Shown one piece after another: positions 45,183 through 55,476 of a stretch of 64,000 nt of DNA. Within the stretch, counting starts at the first letter, position 1. Every line of letters begins with the position of its first letter. The notes under the pieces are model-generated. The model did not search any database and was not told where the DNA came from. It was given only the letters and a program-made list of their open reading frames with translations. The DNA is from Gammaproteobacteria bacterium Gsub (GTDB lineage Bacteria > Pseudomonadota > Gammaproteobacteria > PS1 > Pseudothioglobaceae), in contig JYIN01000005.1 in assembly GCA_002007405.1 (NCBI GenBank), forward strand, positions 103,602 to 167,601. Reading direction: 5' to 3'. The position numbers and the translations under genes were made by a program.

Positions 45183-45753
45183 AAACAAAACTCAAAAAAT
45201 TAAAGATGACGAGGTGATGATTACCTCCAGTATTTCTGATTTGGAAAAAATGCTAGAAGAGGTTGAAAAACATAATAGATCTAAGTTTGAAAAGTTTTTC
45301 CTGCCTTCTTTATTGGTTTTTACTTTATTGGCGTTTGGTGGTTTTTGGATTATTTATTCAATTACCATAGATATGAATAAACTAGCAAAAGCCATGGACC
45401 CACAAATGGGTAAAAACATGTCAGCAATGGTGAAAAGTGTCGATAGTTTAGCTAAAAGCGTGACACAAATGAATATCTCAGTGGCAAAGATTGAGCATAA
45501 TTTTGCCAGCGTTAATCATAATATGGAGGTGGTTGCCAACAAACTAGATAATTTAGATGAAATTTCAATCTACACAGGGCAAATTAACCAACGAATCGGT
45601 ACACTCAAACCGATGTTAAAAAATATGGAAGAGATGAATAGCAATATGGTGGGGATGCGTAGATCCATGTTATGGATGCAAAGAGACATCTCAACGCTCA
45701 GGGCTTCTTTTAGTAAGCCAATGAGTGTTTTTAATGCAATCCCATTCTTATAA
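45172..45753 (+). CDS. Methionine-rich coiled-coil membrane protein, unknown
   Basis: I do not recognise a family. The 193-residue protein has an acidic, helical N-terminal part (about 1-42), one membrane helix (about 46-66) and a long C-terminal region with heptad-like spacing of Met, Ile and Leu that should form a coiled coil (about 70-180). Methionine is unusually frequent, for example KNMEEMNSNMVGMRRSMLWM. A GGGGAGG site lies just before its ATG. It sits between aroB and gatC with overlaps or short gaps, so expression is probably shared. A role in membrane-associated assembly is a guess. Confidence 0.7.
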   Translation: MTDKNKTQKIKDDEVMITSSISDLEKMLEEVEKHNRSKFEKFFLPSLLVFTLLAFGGFWIIYSITIDMNKLAKAMDPQMGKNMSAMVKSVDSLAKSVTQMNISVAKIEHNFASVNHNMEVVANKLDNLDEISIYTGQINQRIGTLKPMLKNMEEMNSNMVGMRRSMLWMQRDISTLRASFSKPMSVFNAIPFL

Positions 45754-45766
45754 ACAAAGGCGACTT

Positions 45767-46069
45767 GTGATTGATAATACCCAGCTCGAACAAATTGCTA
45801 ATTTGGCTAAATTAAACATTGCTGATGATGCCCTTGATGCGACCACAAAAGATTTAAACAACATTCTTGCGCTTGCCGAGAAACTCAGTGAGATTAACAC
45901 CGATAATATTAAACCTATGGCGCACCCACTACACATGACCCAACGCTTGCGTGAAGACAAGGTGGGCGAACAAAATCAAGTGCAAATTTTTCAATCAATT
46001 GCCCCAAAAATTCGTGATCAATACTATCTTGTACCTACGGTAATATCAAACCCCAGCGATTCTGGGTGA
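45767..46069 (+). CDS. gatC: Asp/Glu-tRNA amidotransferase subunit C
   Basis: GatC stabilises the GatA-GatB amidotransferase that makes Gln-tRNA or Asn-tRNA. GTG at 45767 is chosen, because AAAGGCG precedes it and the protein then begins with the usual [13 protein letters not shown] region. The 100-residue length is normal and the C-terminal YYLVPTVI matches the family (FRVPRVI). An ATG at 45725 would add an unrelated leader that overlaps the previous gene. Confidence 0.93.
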   Translation: MIDNTQLEQIANLAKLNIADDALDATTKDLNNILALAEKLSEINTDNIKPMAHPLHMTQRLREDKVGEQNQVQIFQSIAPKIRDQYYLVPTVISNPSDSG

Positions 46070-46074
46070 TGGTT

Positions 46075-47529
46075 ATGCACACCAAAACCATCGCTGAATT
46101 GTCTGCGGGTTTGAGAGCGGGCGATTTTTCCTGTGTTGAACTCACAAAACATTACCTTAACCGCATTCACAACTCAGATTTGAATGCCTTTATCAGTGTA
46201 ACCGATGACTTAGCACTCAGACAAGCACGCGCAGCAGACGATAAAATTGCCAAAGGTGAGGGCGGTATCTTGGTCGGCATTCCCTACGCACACAAAGATA
46301 TTTTTTGTAGCACAGGGGTTAAAACTTCCGCTGCCTCAAAAATGTTAGATAATTTTATCTCTCCTTATGATGCCACTGTCAGCCACAAACTCAATCAAGC
46401 CAATTTGGTTATGTTAGGCAAAACCAATATGGATGAATTTGCTATGGGATCAACAACAGAAAGCTCTTATTATGGCAAAACACACAATCCTTGGGATAGA
46501 AAAAAAATCCCAGGCGGTTCATCGGGTGGCTCAGCCGTTGCCGTGGCAGCTGGGTTGAGTGCCTTTGCTACAGGCACAGATACAGGTGGATCAATTCGTC
46601 AGCCTGCCAGTTTATGTGGTATTACTGGGCTTAAACCTACCTACGGTAGAGTGTCGCGTTATGGCATGATTGCCTATGCCTCCAGCCTTGACCAAGCAGG
46701 GCCCATGACTAAAACAGCCCAAGACGCTGCCATTGTCTTAAATGTTATGGCAGGTTTTGATAAAAAAGATTCCACCAGCGCCACACAAGCCGTGCCAGAT
46801 TATACAAAAAATTTAAATAACTCAATTCAAGGACTAACCATCGGCTTGCCCAAAGAGTTTTTTTCCACAGATTTAGACTCTGGGGTTGCTAGCAAAATCA
46901 TGGCAGCAATAAAAGAATTTGAGGCATTGGGTGTCAGTGTTAAAGAAATTTCCTTACCAAACTCCACCTATGCCATTCCCACCTATTATATTATTGCTCC
47001 ATGCGAATGCTCGTCTAACCTTTCTAGAATGGACGGGGTGCGTTTTGGCTATCGTTGTGATAACCCCAAAGATTTGCAAGATTTGTATTTGCGTTCGCGT
47101 ACTGAAGGCTTTGGTGAGGAAGTCAAACGCCGTATTATGATTGGCACTTTCGCCTTATCCGCTGGCTATTATGATGCGTATTATCTCAAAGCCCAAAAAA
47201 TCCGCCACTCAATCAGCGATGATTTTAAAACCGCTTTTGGCAAAGTGGATATAATTATAGGTCCAGTCAGCCCAACAACAGCTTGGGATTTGGGCTCAAT
47301 CAAAGACCCAGTGACCATGTATTTATCCGATATTTACACCTTGAGTGCTAACTTAGCAGGCTTGCCCAGCATGTCCATCCCTGCGGGTTTCTCCCAAAAC
47401 CTCCCTGTAGGCCTACAGTTAATCGGCAATTACTGGTCTGAGGAAAGACTACTCAACACCGCCCACAAATTCCAAATGCAAACTGATTTTCATCAAAAAA
47501 CACCACAAAGATCTGAGGCGATGGCATAA
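46075..47529 (+). CDS. gatA: Asp/Glu-tRNA amidotransferase subunit A
   Basis: GatA is the glutaminase of the amidotransferase. The amidase signature is complete: catalytic Lys in YAHKDIF (near residue 75), the cis-Ser in [14 protein letters not shown], and the nucleophile Ser in [12 protein letters not shown]. About 484 residues. Possible starts GTG 46066, ATG 46069 and ATG 46075 are clustered at the gatC stop; MHTKTIAEL at 46075 is the typical GatA start. gatB, which usually follows, is absent: a terminator comes next. Confidence 0.95.
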   Translation: MHTKTIAELSAGLRAGDFSCVELTKHYLNRIHNSDLNAFISVTDDLALRQARAADDKIAKGEGGILVGIPYAHKDIFCSTGVKTSAASKMLDNFISPYDATVSHKLNQANLVMLGKTNMDEFAMGSTTESSYYGKTHNPWDRKKIPGGSSGGSAVAVAAGLSAFATGTDTGGSIRQPASLCGITGLKPTYGRVSRYGMIAYASSLDQAGPMTKTAQDAAIVLNVMAGFDKKDSTSATQAVPDYTKNLNNSIQGLTIGLPKEFFSTDLDSGVASKIMAAIKEFEALGVSVKEISLPNSTYAIPTYYIIAPCECSSNLSRMDGVRFGYRCDNPKDLQDLYLRSRTEGFGEEVKRRIMIGTFALSAGYYDAYYLKAQKIRHSISDDFKTAFGKVDIIIGPVSPTTAWDLGSIKDPVTMYLSDIYTLSANLAGLPSMSIPAGFSQNLPVGLQLIGNYWSEERLLNTAHKFQMQTDFHQKTPQRSEAMA

Positions 47530-47531
47530 GA

Positions 47532-47582
47532 AACCCAAGATTTTAGGGCGCTACTGAATAGTGGCAGTGGGTTGGTTTTTTT
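47532..47582 (+). terminator. Intrinsic terminator after gatA
   Basis: AACCCA (47532-47537) pairs with TGGGTT (47568-47573), enclosing an inner stem GCTACT/AGTGGC (47550-47555, 47560-47565) with loop GAAT. A run of seven T follows. It begins two bases after the gatA stop. Confidence 0.7.
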
Positions 47583-47840
47583 ATAGATAGACGAACATAT
47601 GGAGAGATAATAGGGGTTATTTTTTAGGGCTGAAGTTTCAGGGGTTTTACCTCTCAGGGATAATTGTAGGTGTTTATTAGCAGTTCCCTGCGGGTTTATT
47701 TTTTTTGTTATCACAATGACTAATAGTGGAAATCGTAGCGTCGTCCCTTACCTCCATCTAATATCAAAACTCAGTTAGCCATCCACTGGGCGTTATAATT
47801 TTTAAAAGCAAGATCAATGCCCACACCCTTATTTTTTGCT
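47583..47840. other. Intergenic region between gatA and lolD
   Basis: With the terminator this gap is 311 bases. A second short GC-containing palindrome CCCTGCGGG near 47687 is followed by T-rich DNA and could stop transcription. No gene is supported. Confidence 0.5.
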
Positions 47841-48518
47841 TTAAGCTTCTCTTAGTTTTCCATTTTCTAACAACAAAACCCGTTCCATTTTGGTGGCAAT
47901 TTTTTTATCATGGGTTACAATCACTAGGGCACAATTTTGTTGTTGGTTGAGTTGGAGCATTAAGTCTAAAATTTGATTGGCGTTAGTCGCATCAAGATTG
48001 CCAGTAGGTTCATCTGCCAGCAGGCATTTGGGCTGGGTGATGATGGCTCTTGCAACTGCCACCCGTTGGCGCTCACCACCAGAGAGTTCTGCGGGCAGAT
48101 GGGTGGTGCGATTTTCTAACCCTACTACTTTTAATAGCGTTTCGGCTTGGGTTTTTGCAAGGGTGTTTTTTACGCCGCGAATAAGCAGTGGTAGCATGAC
48201 ATTTTTAAGGGCAGTAAAATCTTTTAGCAAGTGATGAAATTGATAAACAAACCCCAAATATTGTCCCCTAAGTTTGGTAATCTGATTTTCATTTAAAGTT
48301 ACAGTATCAATATTATGAATCCACACTTTGCCACTGCTAGGTCGGTCAATGCCACCAAGCAGATTAAGCAAGGTAGATTTGCCACAGCCTGATTGCCCTA
48401 AGATAGCAACAGATTCTGCCTGACCCACCTCTAAATTTAAGTTATCTAAAATTGTAGTGGTATGCAAACCATCATCATAATGGTAGCAAACTTGCTGGCA
48501 ACTGATAATACTATTCAT
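47841..48518 (-). CDS. lolD: Lipoprotein-releasing ABC transporter ATPase LolD
   Basis: LolD powers release of outer-membrane lipoproteins from the inner membrane to LolA. The 225-residue ABC protein has Walker A GQSGCGKST (near 40-48), Q-loop YQFHHLLKDFTALKNV, the LSGGERQRVAVARA signature and Walker B LLADEPTGNLD. The FHHLL-FTAL-NV segment is typical of LolD. It overlaps lolC by 8 bases. Confidence 0.95.
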   Translation of the reverse strand: MNSIISCQQVCYHYDDGLHTTTILDNLNLEVGQAESVAILGQSGCGKSTLLNLLGGIDRPSSGKVWIHNIDTVTLNENQITKLRGQYLGFVYQFHHLLKDFTALKNVMLPLLIRGVKNTLAKTQAETLLKVVGLENRTTHLPAELSGGERQRVAVARAIITQPKCLLADEPTGNLDATNANQILDLMLQLNQQQNCALVIVTHDKKIATKMERVLLLENGKLREA

Positions 48519-49746
48519 AATTCAACACCTTCGCGATTTGAACTTTACCAGCACGAACAGCAGGATAAATTGAGGCGAGAATAACCAAAATAAAAGTACC
48601 AATGGCCACTTTGATAATATCATCAATCTGTATTTGTGAGGGAAAGCGATTGATATAAAAAACATCTTTGGGAAAAAATTCAAAGCCGAGAATTGCCTCA
48701 ACCCCACTCACAATAACTTCAATATTAAGTGCCAACAACACCCCCAAAATTAGCCCAAATGTAACACCGATAACACCAACCGTGAGCCCTTGATAAAAAA
48801 ACAACTTAACAATGCGTTTTGGTGTCATGCCCATAGTTCTGAGAATAGCAATATCGGCTTTTTTATCAGTAACCATCATCACCATCATGGAAACAATATT
48901 AAAGGCAGCTACTGCAATAATGAGTGATAAAATAATGCCAATCATCTGTTTTTCAAGATTCAAAGCTTTGATAAAATTGGCTTTTTGCTGCATCCAATCT
49001 ACACTGTAATACATTTGTGCATCAAGCCCAGTAATAACCTCATTGGTAATGGTTTTGATATTAAATAAATCATCCACTTTGAGACGAATACCCGAGACTT
49101 TATCCTCCATAGAATAGAGTTTTTGCGCCTGCTCTAAAGCGATAAAGGCCAAATTATTATCGTATTCACTAATTCCAGCATCAAAAATCCCACTTACTTT
49201 AAAGCGTTTAAACCTTGGCTGAATGCCGATAATGCTACTGGAGAGTGTTGGGGTTAGTAGGGTTATCTTATCGCCAATAGTAACACCCAGATAGACGGCT
49301 AAACTTGAACCAATTAGAATATCCATTTTCCCTAAATCAGCACTGCCAGCACTTATTTTATCCAGCAAGATTGAGGTTTGTTTTTCCAGCTCGGGTAAAA
49401 TACCGCGAACCGTAATGCCTTGAGCACCAACTTGGGTATTTAAGAGTGCATATTTTTCAACATAAGGCGAGGCATTTATAACATTGGGGTGGGCTTTGAT
49501 TTGGATCTGCAAACTTTGCCAATCATCAACCACAGCATCATATTGGGTGATATAAGCGTGAGAAATCGCACTGAGCACGCGTTCTCGCAACTCTTTTTGA
49601 AAGCCATTCATTACCGATAGCACGGTAACTAAGGTCATCACCCCGAGAATCAACCCCACCATAGAGACTCCAGAAATAAAAGATATAAAGCCTTTTTTAC
49701 GGTTTGAGCGTAAATATTGGTTAGAAATTTGAAATTCAATACTCAT
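48511..49746 (-). CDS. lolC: Lipoprotein-releasing system permease LolC/LolE type
   Basis: This is the permease part of the Lol complex. The 411 residues have one N-terminal helix (about 22-47) with SRKKGFIS-like RSNRKKGFISFISGVSMVG, a large periplasmic domain and three C-terminal helices (FtsX-like), with DIAILRTMGMTPKRI. Only one permease gene is next to lolD, as in species where a single LolF-type homodimer replaces LolC plus LolE. Whether a second copy exists elsewhere cannot be seen. Confidence 0.93.
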   Translation of the reverse strand: MSIEFQISNQYLRSNRKKGFISFISGVSMVGLILGVMTLVTVLSVMNGFQKELRERVLSAISHAYITQYDAVVDDWQSLQIQIKAHPNVINASPYVEKYALLNTQVGAQGITVRGILPELEKQTSILLDKISAGSADLGKMDILIGSSLAVYLGVTIGDKITLLTPTLSSSIIGIQPRFKRFKVSGIFDAGISEYDNNLAFIALEQAQKLYSMEDKVSGIRLKVDDLFNIKTITNEVITGLDAQMYYSVDWMQQKANFIKALNLEKQMIGIILSLIIAVAAFNIVSMMVMMVTDKKADIAILRTMGMTPKRIVKLFFYQGLTVGVIGVTFGLILGVLLALNIEVIVSGVEAILGFEFFPKDVFYINRFPSQIQIDDIIKVAIGTFILVILASIYPAVRAGKVQIAKVLNYE

Positions 49747-49795
49747 TGGGGCAATATTTTGTCATAATTAGCACTTTAAAAAGGAGGTATATAAA

Positions 49796-50218
49796 TTGAC
49801 CATTAAAAATAGAATTGACCAACTGGGTAATATCTTAATTGAATCTTTTCATATATTGGGTTTGTTTGTCATTGGCGGTACTATCGTTTGGTCGGCAGTC
49901 AGTGAATATTTAATTATTATGCACGATAGTGCGGGTTTTGCATCGTTAAAAGATATTTTACTATTATTTATTTATTTAGAGCTCGGAGCGATGACTGGCA
50001 TTTATTTTAAAACCCATCGCCTGCCAGTTATATTCTTGATATTTATTGCAGTTACTGCGATTACCCGCTTTATGGTGATTGATATGAAATTACTGATGGC
50101 AGATGATAAATTTAATTTATTGATTATGGTGGTCTCAATTTTAGTGTTGGTAATCTCCGCTGGGGTACTTAGATTTTCTGAAAATAAATACAAAACCAAA
50201 AGCGAATTTGTTGAATAA
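49796..50218 (+). CDS. PsiE-like membrane protein
   Basis: The 140-residue protein has four predicted helices and the phosphate-starvation-inducible PsiE pattern ([34 protein letters not shown]). Function of the family is unknown. Translation begins at TTG 49796, supported by a strong AAGGAGG at 49781-49787 eight bases upstream. The stop overlaps the lpxK ATG (TAATG), so it is the first gene of the lpxK operon here. Confidence 0.85.
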   Translation: MTIKNRIDQLGNILIESFHILGLFVIGGTIVWSAVSEYLIIMHDSAGFASLKDILLLFIYLELGAMTGIYFKTHRLPVIFLIFIAVTAITRFMVIDMKLLMADDKFNLLIMVVSILVLVISAGVLRFSENKYKTKSEFVE

Positions 50219-51126
50219 TGAATCTCAACAAGCGTGGCATTATTAACTATTTATTGTTGCCAGTTGCAGCGATTTTTTATCTGTTATCAACTTTTAGAAG
50301 ACTCTTTTATCAAATAGGGTTATTGACTACCCATCATTTTAAAGTGCCGGTGATTGTGGTGGGCAATATCACGGTGGGGGGTAGTGGTAAAACTCCTGTT
50401 GTTATTGCGCTGACAAATTATTTTAAGCGATGCGGTAAAAAAGTTGGCGTGGTCTCTCGTGGCTATGGTGGCATACATAAAAAAGGCAGTTTGTCGGTTA
50501 ATGATAATACCCTATCTCTTGATTGTGGTGATGAGCCGCTACTGATTGCCATTCAAACCCAAGCACCAGTGATGGTGAATAAAAATCGCCCACAGGCAGT
50601 TATTGATTTAATCAATCGGCATAATGTTGATTTGGTGATTAGCGATGACGGCTTGCAACATTACAGCATGGGTGCAGATGTAGAAATTTGTGTGGTAAGC
50701 GGCTTTGGCAATGGTTTCTACCTGCCAGCGGGACCGTTACGAGAGAGTAAGAATAGGCTTAAAACTGTGGATTTTGTGCTCCAGAAACAACTGAAACTAT
50801 GTGCCTTTGTTAATGCCAAAACGGGTGGGGAAAAACCGTTGAATTATTTTGCCCAGCAAACTTGTCATGCGGTTGCTGGGATTGGTAATCCAGCTGAGTT
50901 TTTTGTCTCTTTAACCAAGCTTAAGATTAAAATTCAGCCACATGCGTTTGCCGACCATTATTTTTATAAGCCCCAAGATTTATTATTTGCAGATGATTAT
51001 CCTATTCTTATGAGTGCAAAAGATTGGGTAAAATGTCATTCTTTTGTAAATGATAAAATGTGGTATTTGCAGGTTGTGGCTGATTTGGATGCGGATTTTT
51101 TAACCCAATTAGAGGCAAAATTATGA
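50218..51126 (+). CDS. lpxK: Tetraacyldisaccharide 4'-kinase LpxK
   Basis: LpxK phosphorylates the lipid A disaccharide at the 4' position. The 302-residue protein has an N-terminal membrane-associated helix and the P-loop [13 protein letters not shown] (near residues 45-57), followed by VSRGYGG and the DDGLQH motif (near 143-148) used in catalysis. Overlaps the psiE-like gene upstream and ycaR downstream. Confidence 0.95.
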   Translation: MNLNKRGIINYLLLPVAAIFYLLSTFRRLFYQIGLLTTHHFKVPVIVVGNITVGGSGKTPVVIALTNYFKRCGKKVGVVSRGYGGIHKKGSLSVNDNTLSLDCGDEPLLIAIQTQAPVMVNKNRPQAVIDLINRHNVDLVISDDGLQHYSMGADVEICVVSGFGNGFYLPAGPLRESKNRLKTVDFVLQKQLKLCAFVNAKTGGEKPLNYFAQQTCHAVAGIGNPAEFFVSLTKLKIKIQPHAFADHYFYKPQDLLFADDYPILMSAKDWVKCHSFVNDKMWYLQVVADLDADFLTQLEAKL

Positions 51127-51284
51127 TTGATAAAGCACTGTTAAAATTACTGGTTTGCCCCAAAAGCAAGGCACCACTTAAACAAGTGGGAGACGAGTTG
51201 GTCTGTGAGGTCAGCGGTTTGGCTTACCCTATCAAAGACGGCATTCCCATTTTGTTAGTAGAAGAGGCTAGAAAGTTAGATTGA
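51123..51284 (+). CDS. ycaR: Trm112/YcaR family small protein
   Basis: This 53-residue ORF lies exactly between lpxK and kdsB, the place of ycaR in enterics. It reads [20 protein letters not shown] and then a [23 protein letters not shown] core typical of the family; two of the usual cysteine pairs are reduced to Cys12 and Cys28. ATG overlaps the lpxK stop (ATGA) and the stop overlaps the kdsB ATG (TGATG). Function uncertain. Confidence 0.92.
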   Translation: MIDKALLKLLVCPKSKAPLKQVGDELVCEVSGLAYPIKDGIPILLVEEARKLD

Positions 51285-52018
51285 TGGATTTTTGTGTTAT
51301 TATCCCCGCGCGTTATGCTTCTAATCGCCTGCCAGCGAAACTACTTAAAGATATTCACGGCAAACCACTGCTTCAATATACTTATGAAAATGCTGTAAAT
51401 AGTGGTGCAAATACCGTGATTATTGCAACCGATGATAAGCGTATTGAAAAAGTGGCAAAGAATTTTGGGGCAATCACCTGTATGACAGGGGATTATCATA
51501 GCTCAGGCACTGAACGCCTTGCACAGGTGGCAGAAAAATTAGCGCTTAAAGAAAATCAAATTATTGTTAATCTGCAAGGCGATGAGCCTATGTTGCCCGC
51601 TGATGTTATTCAACAAGTGGCAAATAATTTAACACTTAGTAATATGCAAATGGCTACCTTATGCGAGCCAGTGCTTGATAGGCGCCAATATTTAGACCCA
51701 AATTGTACTAAAGTAGTGTTTGATAAATTTGGCAAAGCCTTGTATTTTTCACGCGCACCAATCCCCGCTTTTCGGGATGAGGCAGATTTTGATGCCGCGC
51801 TGTGTTTTAAACATATTGGTATTTATGCGTATCGGGTAAGTTTTATTAAACAGTATTTAACAATGGACAGCCCAGGCTACGAGCAAGTAGAAAAATTAGA
51901 GCAGCTGCGGGTTTTAAATGCTGGGTTTGCAATTCATGTAACGCCCGCTTGCACGCCAACGGGCATTGGGGTTGATACGGCTGAAGATTTAGAAAAAGTT
52001 AGGAAAATATTACCATGA
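51284..52018 (+). CDS. kdsB: 3-deoxy-manno-octulosonate cytidylyltransferase KdsB
   Basis: KdsB activates Kdo as CMP-Kdo for lipopolysaccharide core synthesis. The 244-residue protein starts [19 protein letters not shown], with the nucleotide-binding ATDD, NLQGDEPMLP and the C-terminal PTGIGVDTAEDLE. ATG at 51284 overlaps the ycaR stop; an in-frame TTG one codon upstream is less likely. Confidence 0.97.
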   Translation: MDFCVIIPARYASNRLPAKLLKDIHGKPLLQYTYENAVNSGANTVIIATDDKRIEKVAKNFGAITCMTGDYHSSGTERLAQVAEKLALKENQIIVNLQGDEPMLPADVIQQVANNLTLSNMQMATLCEPVLDRRQYLDPNCTKVVFDKFGKALYFSRAPIPAFRDEADFDAALCFKHIGIYAYRVSFIKQYLTMDSPGYEQVEKLEQLRVLNAGFAIHVTPACTPTGIGVDTAEDLEKVRKILP

Positions 52019-52027
52019 GGCTTTTGC

Positions 52028-52864
52028 ATGATTATTGATGGCAAAAAAATCGCCCAAGATTTAATAAATGTAATTGCTAAAAAAACTGCCAAATTACCCA
52101 GAGCACCAGGTCTGGCGGTTATTTTGGTAGGAGACGACCCTGCATCAGTCATCTATGTTCGTAACAAAGATAGAGCATGCAAAAAAGTGGGTTTTTATGC
52201 CAAAACCATTAATCTGCCCGCCAATATTACCCAGCAACAACTTTTAAGTGAGATTGGGCGTTTAAATCAGAATCCTAAAATTGACGGTATTTTAGTGCAA
52301 CTGCCGTTGCCAGAACATTTAGACTCCAGCCAAGTGATTGAGAAGATTGACCCAGCTAAAGATGTGGATGGTTTTCACAGCCAAAATATTGGCAAGCTAA
52401 TGCAAAATAAGCCTTTTTTGCGTCCCTGTACACCAAAAGGGGTGATGACCTTGCTGGCAACTCTAAACATTGGTGTAATTGGCAAAAATTGTGTGGTGGT
52501 GGGCGCTTCCAATATCGTTGGTCGTCCGATGGCAATAGAGCTTTTAAATGCAGGTGCCACGGTTACGATTTGCAACAGTAAAACTCAAAATTTGAGCGAT
52601 AAAATCAAACACGCTGATATGATTGTAGTAGCGATTGGAGTCCCTAAGATGATTAAAGGCGATTGGATTAGAAATGGTGCAATTGTGATTGATGTGGGCA
52701 TCAGTCGTTTAAATAATAAAACTCTGGTCGGCGATGTTGATTTTGCCTCAGCTAAAGACAAAGCTGCATGGATTACCCCAGTGCCAGGGGGTGTGGGACC
52801 AATAACCATTGCTACACTTTTGGAAAATACAATGCTGGCTTTTACAACTAAGGAGGGGAAATAA
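52028..52864 (+). CDS. folD: Methylenetetrahydrofolate dehydrogenase/cyclohydrolase FolD
   Basis: FolD interconverts 5,10-methylene-THF and 10-formyl-THF. The 278-residue protein has the catalytic Lys in YVRNKDRACKKVG (near residue 54), DGILVQLPLPEHL, the RPCTPKGVM substrate loop and the NADP-binding VVVGASNIVGRPMA. A GAGG seven bases upstream supports the ATG. Confidence 0.97.
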   Translation: MIIDGKKIAQDLINVIAKKTAKLPRAPGLAVILVGDDPASVIYVRNKDRACKKVGFYAKTINLPANITQQQLLSEIGRLNQNPKIDGILVQLPLPEHLDSSQVIEKIDPAKDVDGFHSQNIGKLMQNKPFLRPCTPKGVMTLLATLNIGVIGKNCVVVGASNIVGRPMAIELLNAGATVTICNSKTQNLSDKIKHADMIVVAIGVPKMIKGDWIRNGAIVIDVGISRLNNKTLVGDVDFASAKDKAAWITPVPGGVGPITIATLLENTMLAFTTKEGK

Positions 52865-52865
52865 A

Positions 52866-53237
52866 ATGAAACTGCTATTAAAAATTTTTAGAAACGGATT
52901 GGGTGCCATCATTGCATTTTTTAGCTGGATTATCCCAGTCGGTAAAACCAAAAGAAGCCATGAAGCGCAAAAAGAAGTGGATAAGAAGACCCAAAATTTA
53001 GAGCTCTATCAATTTTTTGGCTGTCCTTTTTGTATCAAAGTTAGAAGGGTAATTAGAAAATTGGGATTAAAAATCGTAGTTAGAAACGCACAAACTGCTG
53101 GCACTTACCGCGAAGAATTATTAAAAAAAGGCGGCAAAATCCAAGTACCGTGTTTAAAAATCACCACAGATAATAAAATAACCTGGCTGTATGAATCTGC
53201 TGAGATTATTGTCTATTTAGAAAAACGATTTAGGTAA
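52866..53237 (+). CDS. Glutaredoxin/GST-N domain protein with N-terminal membrane segment
   Basis: The ATG at 52866, with AAGGAGGGG upstream, gives 123 residues; an in-frame start at 52809 lies within folD and is rejected. After a basic, partly hydrophobic leader (about 1-25) comes a thioredoxin-like domain with the redox motif CPFCIKVRRV (near residue 56) and the cis-Pro in VPCLKI. It probably uses glutathione for disulfide or mixed-disulfide reduction. It overlaps purK by 21 bases tail to tail. Confidence 0.88.
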   Translation: MKLLLKIFRNGLGAIIAFFSWIIPVGKTKRSHEAQKEVDKKTQNLELYQFFGCPFCIKVRRVIRKLGLKIVVRNAQTAGTYREELLKKGGKIQVPCLKITTDNKITWLYESAEIIVYLEKRFR

Positions 53238-54317
53238 AAAACACTCTAATTTTTTAATGCTACGCTCTAATTCTAACTTTGATTGAGCAGTGATATTGAT
53301 ATGCCCCAGTTTTCGGTTTTTGCGTGCGGCTTTAGCATACAAATGTAGGTGCGCATTTGCCATATTTAGCACTTTATCAGTTGTGCCGATCTCGCCAATA
53401 ATATTAATCATTGCACAATAGGGCTGCCTGAGTTTAGTATCGCCAAGTGGCATACCAGTAATGGCGCGCACATGATTTTCAAACTGCGAAGTATTGGCGC
53501 CTTCAATACTCCAGTGACCAGAATTATGCACCCTTGGCGCCATTTCATTGATTAACAAACCCTCACTAGTTTCAAACATCTCAAGGGTAAGCACACCAAC
53601 ATGTCCCATTTTATCAAGCAAAATCTGCATGTAATGCTCAGCAGTTTTTTGCATTTTTGCATCGACTGCTTGGGCGGGGGCAATGGTTAGCCTTAAAATG
53701 CCCTCGTAGTGTTTATTTTCAACCAAGGGATAATATTTGTGGTCATTATCAATGCTGCGCACGGCAATAAGTGAGAGTTCACGCTTAAAATCAACAAACT
53801 TCTCTAAAATAGATGCCACTCCATTCATGTTTTGCCAAGCTTGGTTAATCTGGTTTGTGGTTTTTATTAAAAACTGACCCTTGCCGTCATAACCTTCGGT
53901 GGCAGTTTTTAAAATCGCCGGCAGTCCAATAGACTCAATTCCAGCCTTTAAATCTTGTAGTGAATTGATCATTTGGTAGGGCGCGCAAGGGATATTAAGT
54001 TTATCAAACAAGGCTTTTTCACGGCCGCGATGCTGGGTGATAAATAGCGATTTTTTACTCGGATAAACAGCAACATTTTTACTAATTTGTGCCACCATTT
54101 CAGCATCGGTATTTTCACTCTCAAAGGTTATAACATCAGCAAAATTGCTCAATGCTTGGATATTATCAATTTTTTTTTTGGCTAAAAACACTCGCCCCAA
54201 CGATGCTGCTGGTGCGTCCTTAGTATTGGCAGAAAATCCAAATTGATGATTGAGCGGATACCCGCCAAGTGCCAACATTCTGCCTAACTGGCCTGCGCCT
54301 AATACGCCGATTTTCAT
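53217..54317 (-). CDS. purK: N5-carboxyaminoimidazole ribonucleotide synthase PurK
   Basis: PurK carboxylates AIR to N5-CAIR with ATP and bicarbonate. The 366-residue ATP-grasp protein starts with [20 protein letters not shown], and has [15 protein letters not shown] and the [17 protein letters not shown] signature. It overlaps the purE stop by 4 bases; PurE uses its product. Confidence 0.96.
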   Translation of the reverse strand: MKIGVLGAGQLGRMLALGGYPLNHQFGFSANTKDAPAASLGRVFLAKKKIDNIQALSNFADVITFESENTDAEMVAQISKNVAVYPSKKSLFITQHRGREKALFDKLNIPCAPYQMINSLQDLKAGIESIGLPAILKTATEGYDGKGQFLIKTTNQINQAWQNMNGVASILEKFVDFKRELSLIAVRSIDNDHKYYPLVENKHYEGILRLTIAPAQAVDAKMQKTAEHYMQILLDKMGHVGVLTLEMFETSEGLLINEMAPRVHNSGHWSIEGANTSQFENHVRAITGMPLGDTKLRQPYCAMINIIGEIGTTDKVLNMANAHLHLYAKAARKNRKLGHINITAQSKLELERSIKKLECFLPKSFF

Positions 54318-54802
54318 GCTTTAGGACTGGGATTATCTAAAATGGTTTGGGTTTGTTGGCTACGAAAAGCAATGACTTTTTCACGCACTGATTGATTGTC
54401 ATTGGCAATGATTTGGGCTGCTAAGATGGCTGCATTTTTTGCCCCCGCATCGCCAATTGCTAGCGTGCCAACAGGTACTCCAGCAGGCATTTGTGTGATT
54501 GAGAGCAATGAATCATACCCACTGAGTGCGCTAGATTGGACTGGCACCCCTAATACTGGCACAATGGTTTTGGCAGCCACCATGCCCGGCAAGTGTGCTG
54601 CCCCTCCTGCCCCCGCGATAATAACTTTAAGCCCGCGCTTACTTGCACTGCTGGCGTATTCAAACATCAAATCAGGGGTGCGGTGCGCAGAAATTATTTT
54701 AACTTCGTGAGGAATACCTAGTTTTTCTAACATTTCTACTGTGTTGCACATGGTTTTCCAGTCTGACTTTGAACCCATGATTACACCTGCTAATACTGTC
54801 AT
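54314..54802 (-). CDS. purE: N5-CAIR mutase PurE
   Basis: PurE converts N5-CAIR to CAIR in purine synthesis. The 162-residue protein has the class I signature: GSKSDWKTM with catalytic Ser-Asp, [13 protein letters not shown] and [14 protein letters not shown] normal purE-purK operon. Confidence 0.97.
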   Translation of the reverse strand: MTVLAGVIMGSKSDWKTMCNTVEMLEKLGIPHEVKIISAHRTPDLMFEYASSASKRGLKVIIAGAGGAAHLPGMVAAKTIVPVLGVPVQSSALSGYDSLLSITQMPAGVPVGTLAIGDAGAKNAAILAAQIIANDNQSVREKVIAFRSQQTQTILDNPSPKA

Positions 54803-54867
54803 AATGATTATAAAAAAGCCGAATATGAATTATGAGTGGGAATTATACCTAATTTTGAGCGTCTATC

Positions 54868-55476
54868 TTAGTTGCTACTGGCGGGTGTTTTGGGTTTGAA
54901 AATAAGCAAATACAGCCAAGCACCAAAACCCGCGAGCAGCATATCTTTTTCAGCGTCCCAAATATCGCCCTGTGATCCGAGGAATGAGTCAGTAGCACTG
55001 GATTTTTCGTAAAATATAGCATAAATCCACTCCAAAATTTCATACAAACTGCTGATGCCTAGAAATAGCAAAATCAACAACAAAATTTCTGTCTTGCGGT
55101 TTAAGAATTTGACCCTCCTACTAAGTATTTCTTGACACGGTAACACCAGTAAAAATCCAAATGCAAAATGCACTAAGCGGTCATAATGATTACGCTCAAT
55201 ATCTAACCAGTCTGCTACCCAAAAACCCAGAGGTACTTGTGCGTAGGTATAGTGTGCGCCAATGGTTTGCAAAATGCAAAACATAAAGATCAACCAATAT
55301 GAAGTGTTGGAAAAAGGTGTGATTTTGTAGGTAAAAAGCAGATAAATAATACCCATAACCAAAATAATATTTTCTGCAATCCAAACATCTCTATAAGTTG
55401 GGTTAATGGCAAGGAATAACCAAAAAACAACAAAAAATAGTAAAAGTTTTGGGGGCATAGACCGTGTTTTGCTCAT
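54868..55476 (-). CDS. YjdF/DUF2238 membrane protein
   Basis: The 202-residue protein has six predicted helices. The DUF2238 pattern is present in GAHYTYAQVPLGFW, RNHYDRLVHFAFGFLLVLP and SLYEILEWIYA...DSFLGSQGDIWDAEKDML. Function unknown. It starts within the bioH end (4-base overlap), so it is co-transcribed with bioF-bioH. Confidence 0.9.
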   Translation of the reverse strand: MSKTRSMPPKLLLFFVVFWLFLAINPTYRDVWIAENIILVMGIIYLLFTYKITPFSNTSYWLIFMFCILQTIGAHYTYAQVPLGFWVADWLDIERNHYDRLVHFAFGFLLVLPCQEILSRRVKFLNRKTEILLLILLFLGISSLYEILEWIYAIFYEKSSATDSFLGSQGDIWDAEKDMLLAGFGAWLYLLIFKPKTPASSN

